From positions 1,365,972,393 through 1,366,036,392 of the forward strand of contig OY728130.1 of NCBI GenBank assembly GCA_963277665.1: a DNA stretch of 64,000 nt, in the 5' to 3' direction. This document shows, piece by piece, positions 59,211-64,000 of the stretch (position 1 is its first letter; the number at the start of each line of letters is the position of its first letter). The notes beneath the pieces are model-generated. The model did no database searches, was not told the origin of the DNA, and worked only from the letters and a program-made list of their open reading frames with translations. A program made the position numbers and the translations under genes. Source of the DNA: Viscum album (taxonomy: Eukaryota; Streptophyta; Magnoliopsida; Santalales; Viscaceae).

Positions 59211-60057
59211 AACTCTAATTCAAGCAACATGGACCATCCTCTCAGAAGGAAAAAGGAGAGTTAGCCTAGTAATCTAGGAAATCTTAGATAAGGGCGTGCC
59301 ATCCAATACACTATATCCCACTTGAAAGCCTCTGGAATTTTAGATTCAGATTAGAGATGAGTAAGATAAAGAGGAATTACATGTTAGTAATTTAGAGAAT
59401 TCTTTATCTAAGTAAAATGGATTTATTAAACCCACTATCAACCCAGATTCCACTGAAGGGAATACCAGTGTAAATCACCTAGCTTCGGATAAAGAAATAA
59501 AAAAAAGAAAATGGAGTGATGTAGTTGAATTAGAGGTGTAGTCTAAGATGAAAAAGTATTTATTTTTCATAGAGGTTAACCAAGATTATACAAAAGAGCC
59601 TATCAACTTAAAGGTTTTAGAATCAGAATCATAGCTTGAGCACGTATCTTCTAAGAAGATGGTTTCCAAAGAATCTTTTGGATAAAAAGTAAAAGTAACT
59701 AAAACTAATATCACAAATAAGAACATAACACTCCTATTGAAAAGGTCAATTCAGATAAGGATTGTAATCCATAGCAAGTCATTGATTCGATCTGTAAACC
59801 TACTAAGGAAGGTGTCTCAATAACTACAAAACAATCAGTTGTTGCTAACCTTGATATTTCAGGACAGATAGTTGATATATCCAAATAAGGTAATGAGTCC
59901 CCTTCTAAAGAGATGATAATTTTGGGGATCAATCCAATTTGGATGATAAATAATTGGATCATACTCAAGTCATAATGTGGATAATTCCTAAAGGCACTCA
60001 TAGTAATAAAAATTCATATACCAGTGGAAATAAACCAAAAATAAAAATCAATAAGAA
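59211..60057 (+). pseudogene. LINE ORF1-like remnant
   Basis: Located directly upstream of a LINE endonuclease start, in the position of ORF1. Broken frames are rich in Lys, Ser and Glu, for example KEIKKRKWSDVVELEV and FIEVNQDYTKEPINLKVL. No zinc knuckle is seen. The 5' border is uncertain; 59211 is only where the low-complexity block ends. Confidence 0.4.
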
Positions 60058-60335
60058 TTGAATATCCTCTATTAGAATTTTTAGGGGTTAGAAAATTCAA
60101 CCACAACTAACACCTTTAATAATTTTATTTTAAACTAAAATCCATTTATTATTGGAATTTTTTAGACTATGACACATTTTAGTACCTTTAAAGGAATTTA
60201 TTTAAAAGATTTGGGTAATGATACCGTTGGTATGAACCATCACTTATTAGCGGTTAAAACCCTTTGGGTCTTAGTTTTATGAACTAACCTAGGATAACCC
60301 CTAAACTAGGTACCTAATCTAGCCCATGATATATC
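60058..60335 (+). pseudogene. LINE ORF2 endonuclease, N-terminal part
   Basis: One frame reads NILY, stop, NF, stop, GLENSTTTNTFNNFIL, then NPFIIGIF, stop, TMTHF. This is the start of the L1-type apurinic endonuclease ('NILSWNxRG', then 'P....FL.ETK'); stops stand at the Trp, Arg and catalytic Glu positions. It continues after the solo LTR at 63214. Confidence 0.75.
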
Positions 60336-60340
60336 CTTGG
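60336..60340. repeat. Target-site duplication of the solo LTR, left (cttgg)
   Basis: Identical to 63209-63213. Confidence 0.9.
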
Positions 60341-61877
60341 TGAGTCCTTGATCCCCACAGGTTGATGATAAGAATCATGGGATTCATGACATAATAATTG
60401 GGGATGATTTCACCGAGTAACTAAATGAAAAGCATATGCTTTCCCCTAAAAGCCTAGAATGGAAAACCTATACATCAAAGTTCCATTTATAGAAACGTAA
60501 CCATAAATGAAACTAAAAAAATCCAATCATAACATACCAAAAAAAAATCTAACTTCTCATAAATAAAATAAATAGAAATATGATCAAGATAGATGAGGCT
60601 GAACTGGTCGATACAACTGTAATATAAAAGAGGAACCAAAAGACCCAACATAATCTTTTTATGACCTCTAAGGCCACCATCCATCCACAATACCAACCTA
60701 CTCCAAGATATATACCAAATATGAAACTGAACCTGCAAAACACATTGGATCTATTAATTCCTAGTGGCACATGTTGGGTGTGAGCATAAACTATTAAATA
60801 TTTAATTACCACATAATCCATACACTTATTTTCCCAAAATAGATCATAAACATTGGTTTAAAAATATTGGTAAAAAATAGATTTTATCCATTTCAAAGAA
60901 ACAAAAAAAATATTTCCAAAAACCAATATATAAAACTCATAACATGTTTTAAATAATCCATTAAAAAAATTTCTTTAACCATTATTTTTTCAAATACCCT
61001 TTTTAAACTCCTCTTTCAAGACAAACTTAAAACTCACACTAAAGTAACAAAAGTGAGGGAAAAGTTGGAGTGAAATATAAAGATGGCACCAGATGTATAT
61101 AATAAATAACCATAAAGTAAGAAATATTATAGAAACCAAAATCTATAAATAAGAAGAAATAAAATATAAATAATCATTGGAAAACCCTAAATGTCTTATG
61201 AAGAGACCCTAGATACACTCGATATTGAATTATCTTTTGGCCTAGTTGATGACCCTGAGTCTATAACCAACCGGATACTCTCAACTTTCCTCCTCAGTTG
61301 AACACAACCCTTTGGTCTCTAACACTATAGGGAGTCTAGTCTGTCTCATCAATACTATATAGAAATATCTCTTGACCCTTAGAAATATTCCTAAGATCCC
61401 AAGATGATAATAAAAATTGTAGGTGGGATTTTTAATGCACATACAACATCTCAACCATAAATTGACATAAGTTAACATATATTATAAGCCTACCTCTAAG
61501 AATTATCCATGTGAAACCCCTCTCTAAAAGAGGGATTCTTCCATGAGGGTGAATAATTTTCAAAGAAAACCATTTGAAGTTTCCAACCAGGCCTTCACAT
61601 TTAGAACTACTTATGATTTTGCAATAAAATATTCCTTTAATAAATTCTATTTAAAAACCCAAGGAAATAAAAAACCACTTCTCAAAAGTGAGAAACGAGC
61701 TTCAAAACATGATTTGGAAATTACACATTTGAAACCTCCTTTATAAATCCATTTATGATCCAAGAAACCATTTAAAAAGACTATGGTTTTAAATAAGTCA
61801 TTCCATGGAATTTTTATTTATATACATGTACACATTTATATGTACACATCCATGTACATATTGATATGTGCACATCA

Positions 61878-61878
61878 A

Positions 61879-61919
<41 letters not shown>
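61878..61919. repeat. (AT)n(GT)n compound microsatellite
   Basis: About 12 AT units followed by nine GT units inside the solo LTR. Confidence 0.9.
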
Positions 61920-62877
61920 AATATCTATAAGAATTTCAAGGGCTCTGATGAAAGAACACAAATCAATTGTCACACCAAAGCATAATAATTTTCTTGGTAA
62001 AACAATTAAAACCTCAAAAACAAAAATAATAAAAGTAAACCAAAAATCACTCTTAAGAGACAATGAATATGAGTTTATTAAATTTCACTCATCATTTAAA
62101 AAACTAAACACATTTTAAAATATCCTATTGGGAATTTTTTCAAACACCTAGAATATATTCCTCTTCAATACAATGCATAAACAATTGGAATTATTTGTAA
62201 AACCCATTTTATAACAAAACATCTAGTTAAAAAGGATTTAAAAATCCATTTATAAATTTAACAACATGATAATTTTAATGAAAAGGAATTTAGGAATCTA
62301 AAATCATTACATAGTGTGTCCTAAAAAGGAAAGGGATGGAAACACATACCTTAATGGTGTATGATGATGACAGAACCTTTAGAAATAGGAAGGGAAAGGT
62401 CAAAGAGAATAACCACACACCCTAACATCAAATGAAATCACACTCATTATCCAAACCCCCCTAGGGTTTTCTAAGGAAATAATAAGATAAGGGGAAGAAT
62501 GAAAACAATAAAAATAATAAGGGAAATAATAACACAACCCAAACATTGAAGGAAACCACCTAAAACTGGGGGAATTCCTCAAAATCAATGGTTAGAGGGA
62601 GGAGAGGACCTCCACTAGTTCTCCTAAGACATGATGAGTGAGAGGGATAATATAAAGTGATCTTAGAGGTTTTAAAATTTATAAGTTTAGTTTAATAAAT
62701 TTTATTTTTATAAAAACTAGACAAGTTTCATGGTTATGACACATAGTTTACCAAATAATGTGACCTCCATTAGATATAAAATATTCATTCTCATGTTTTG
62801 GATAGAAAAATATTAAACCATGTTCCAACCATGAAACAAATATATATTAAAATTATAGACAATCTCACACACTTGTC

Positions 62878-63080
62878 TCATGGTTTGTACTAACCATGCA
62901 CAAGATATGCGCCAGCTCCCAAACATCCCAAACTCTCATATAGTTTCAATTGTGTATCACATGGTTTGGAATAATTTTTTTGTTACCCATGAAGTATAAA
63001 TAATGTAATAATAAAATGAACTAGAAACAAACCCTATGTAAGGGTAGTTTCACGGTTTCCTCTAAACCATGTACACTAAC
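62878..63080 (-). promoter_or_regulatory. U3 cluster of CACGGTTT / AAACCATG words in the solo LTR
   Basis: 'catggtttgtactaaccatg', 'cacatggtttgg', 'cacggtttcctctaaaccat'. Located 130-330 bp from the LTR start, the same distance as in the chromovirus LTRs, while the rest of the two LTRs is not evidently alike. Confidence 0.4.
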
Positions 63081-63208
63081 TCCGCACAGAGGAAACAAAT
63101 TCTCAAAACTCAAAAACACAAAAAATTTAATAGGAGTTATGCTTAAAAATAAATGAAAATATCAAAGGTAAAGAAATAAAAAAAGGAATATAAATTTAGG
63201 GTGTGACA

Positions 63209-63213
63209 CTTGG
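63209..63213. repeat. Target-site duplication of the solo LTR, right (cttgg)
   Basis: Identical to 60336-60340. Confidence 0.9.
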
Positions 63214-63812
63214 TTTATAAGAGAGTTAACAACTTTACTATGATTTATATCAGTTAGAAAATTCCCACTATCATGATCATCATTTAGGGTATCAATCATT
63301 TTTGTTCCTTTATTTACTCTCTTAATAATTAATAGGGTATAATATCTCCTTGGTAAGATATTTAAAATCATAAGAATAATATCCAAGACCCATGGGTGCT
63401 CACTGGGGATTTTAATATTGTTCTAGGATTGCATGAAAGTAGAGGAGGACATTATGTATCCATTTTTAGTAGGGAATTCGGGCAATTCATTGATTATAAT
63501 GATCTGGTGGAAGTTACCCTGCATGGAGATATATTTTTTTGGTAAAAAAATCAGGGAAAAAGGTTAGTTCTAGTAAATTGGATTAAAGTGTTATTAATTT
63601 CAATGCTTTAAAGTAGTGGGAGGAAGTCCATTATAGAACCTCAATGAATATCAACTCAAATCATCACCAAATTCTTACTAATATTATAATAAAAAATGTA
63701 CGGTACCCCTTACCTTTTAGATTTAATAATGCTTGGGTTGTGAATCCAAATAGAAAAAGGATTATTGAAGAGGTTTTTGTTAATACTAAATACACTGATG
63801 ATCTTCATACAT
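63214..63812 (+). pseudogene. LINE ORF2 endonuclease, C-terminal part
   Basis: Nicks target DNA in active relatives. From about 63380 the frame reads NNIQDPWVLTGDFNIVLG, then HESRGGHYVSIFSREFGQFI and DYNDLVEVTLHGDIFFW, with stops. It then reads WEEVHYRTSMNINSNHHQIL and VRYPLPFRFNNAWVVNPNRK (63644-63812 open). GDFN is the catalytic motif; the 'SDHHP' motif reads SNHHQ, with the catalytic Asp lost. Layout matches plant L1-like ORF2. The reverse transcriptase would lie beyond the next LTR and is not in the window. Confidence 0.9.
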
Positions 63813-64000
63813 GTAAAGACCCAAAATTTTCCATGTAATTTTTTAATTATATGGAAATACTATGAGTCTGCGAAAATTAACGGCGTGTGATTCTGAGGCC
63901 TGGTGTGCCTGGAATCAATTTATGAACTTTTTTATGGTACGTCCAGTAAACACGCGAGCACAATTTTATAACTTTTGAACCGATGATTGAATTAAAAATC
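63813..64000 (+). mobile_element. Start of another LTR, cut by the window end
   Basis: TGTAAAGACCCAAAATTTTC at 63813 interrupts the LINE frame and resembles Tekay/Del LTR starts. The likely target duplication is ataca (63808-63812), but its partner is outside. The remaining sequence ('ctgaggcctggtgtgcctgg', 'ataacttttgaaccgatg') is non-coding. Confidence 0.6.

Larger units (their letters stand above)
60341..63208 (-). mobile_element. Solo LTR (2.87 kb) in the LINE endonuclease
   Basis: On the minus strand it begins TGTCACACCCTAAATTT, a typical Tekay/Del LTR start, and ends ATCAAGGACTCA. Flanked by perfect cttgg duplications, with the LINE endonuclease resuming on both sides. No internal region remains, so the element was lost by LTR-LTR recombination. 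It holds a TA/TG microsatellite (61878-61919) and a U3 cluster of catggtttg / cacggtttc words (62878-63080) like that of the chromovirus at 20460-30617. Short minus-strand frames here are not coding. Confidence 0.9.

Noticed and set aside
1..64000. CRISPR array, prophage or bacterial operon
   Set aside because: The tandem arrays have no spacer structure of CRISPR type and there are no cas genes, bacterial promoters or dense ORFs. The content is plant retrotransposons.
1..64000. Host protein-coding genes or tRNA genes
   Set aside because: No long or spliced frame with a host-type domain was recognised. All readable domains belong to retrotransposons or a LINE. A gene-finder with transcript data would be needed to exclude small exons.

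Overview
The window reads as nuclear DNA of a seed plant with a large, repeat-rich genome. The evidence is Athila-like, chromovirus (Tekay/Del-like) and Ty1/copia-type LTR retrotransposons plus an L1-like LINE, all riddled with stops and C-to-T decay in an AT-rich background. I recognise no host gene, tRNA, rRNA, CRISPR array or bacterial feature. The species cannot be fixed from the sequence. Almost every base can be assigned to a nest of transposable elements, and most joints were read from terminal TG...CA ends, primer binding sites (PBS), polypurine tracts (PPT) and target-site duplications (TSD).

Layout, left part (1-14856). A plus-strand Tekay-like LTR enters from the left edge (1-689) and resumes at 11377-11684. 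It is split by a minus-strand Athila-like element (690-11371; perfect TSD atggg; two LTRs of about 1.57 kb; PBS and PPT present). That element is itself split by a 4.6-kb LTR-like block (4221-8865). The outer LTR sits in a third, older copy of the Athila-like LTR (11685-12438). A decayed block without clear identity follows (12439-14856).

Middle (14857-58326). A Ty1/copia-like element X (plus strand) has its 5' LTR at 14857-15822 and 51430-53510, a short internal region 53511-56037 and a 3' LTR 56038-58326. Its 5' LTR is split by a second copia element Y (15823-51424; TSD catag/tatag). Y carries two insertions. The first is a complete but dead chromovirus on the minus strand (20460-30617; TSD ttcag/ttcaa), with gag, protease, reverse transcriptase, RNase H, integrase and chromodomain all recognisable; it cuts Y's gag. 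The second is a gag-only copia element P on the minus strand (32953-47752). P's 5' LTR is in turn split by a GC-rich 5.8-kb fragment (41892-47702) built almost wholly of six different tandem arrays and ending in what looks like a 0.93-kb LTR. This fragment is the most unusual sequence in the window.

Right part (58327-64000). A short unassigned stretch with a perfect 25-bp palindrome and a nearly pure A/T block lead into an L1-like LINE (about 59211-60335 and 63214-63812). Its endonuclease domain is split by a solo LTR (60341-63208; perfect TSD cttgg) and ends where another LTR starts (63813 to the window end).

None of the proteins is intact, so nothing here acts together as a pathway. The relationships are insertional: X was hit by Y, Y by the chromovirus and by P, and P by the GC-rich fragment. 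I see no convincing new biological system. The strongest leads are the stacked arrays at 41892-47702, paired small hairpins in the chromovirus LTR, and a shared U3 motif in two LTR families.
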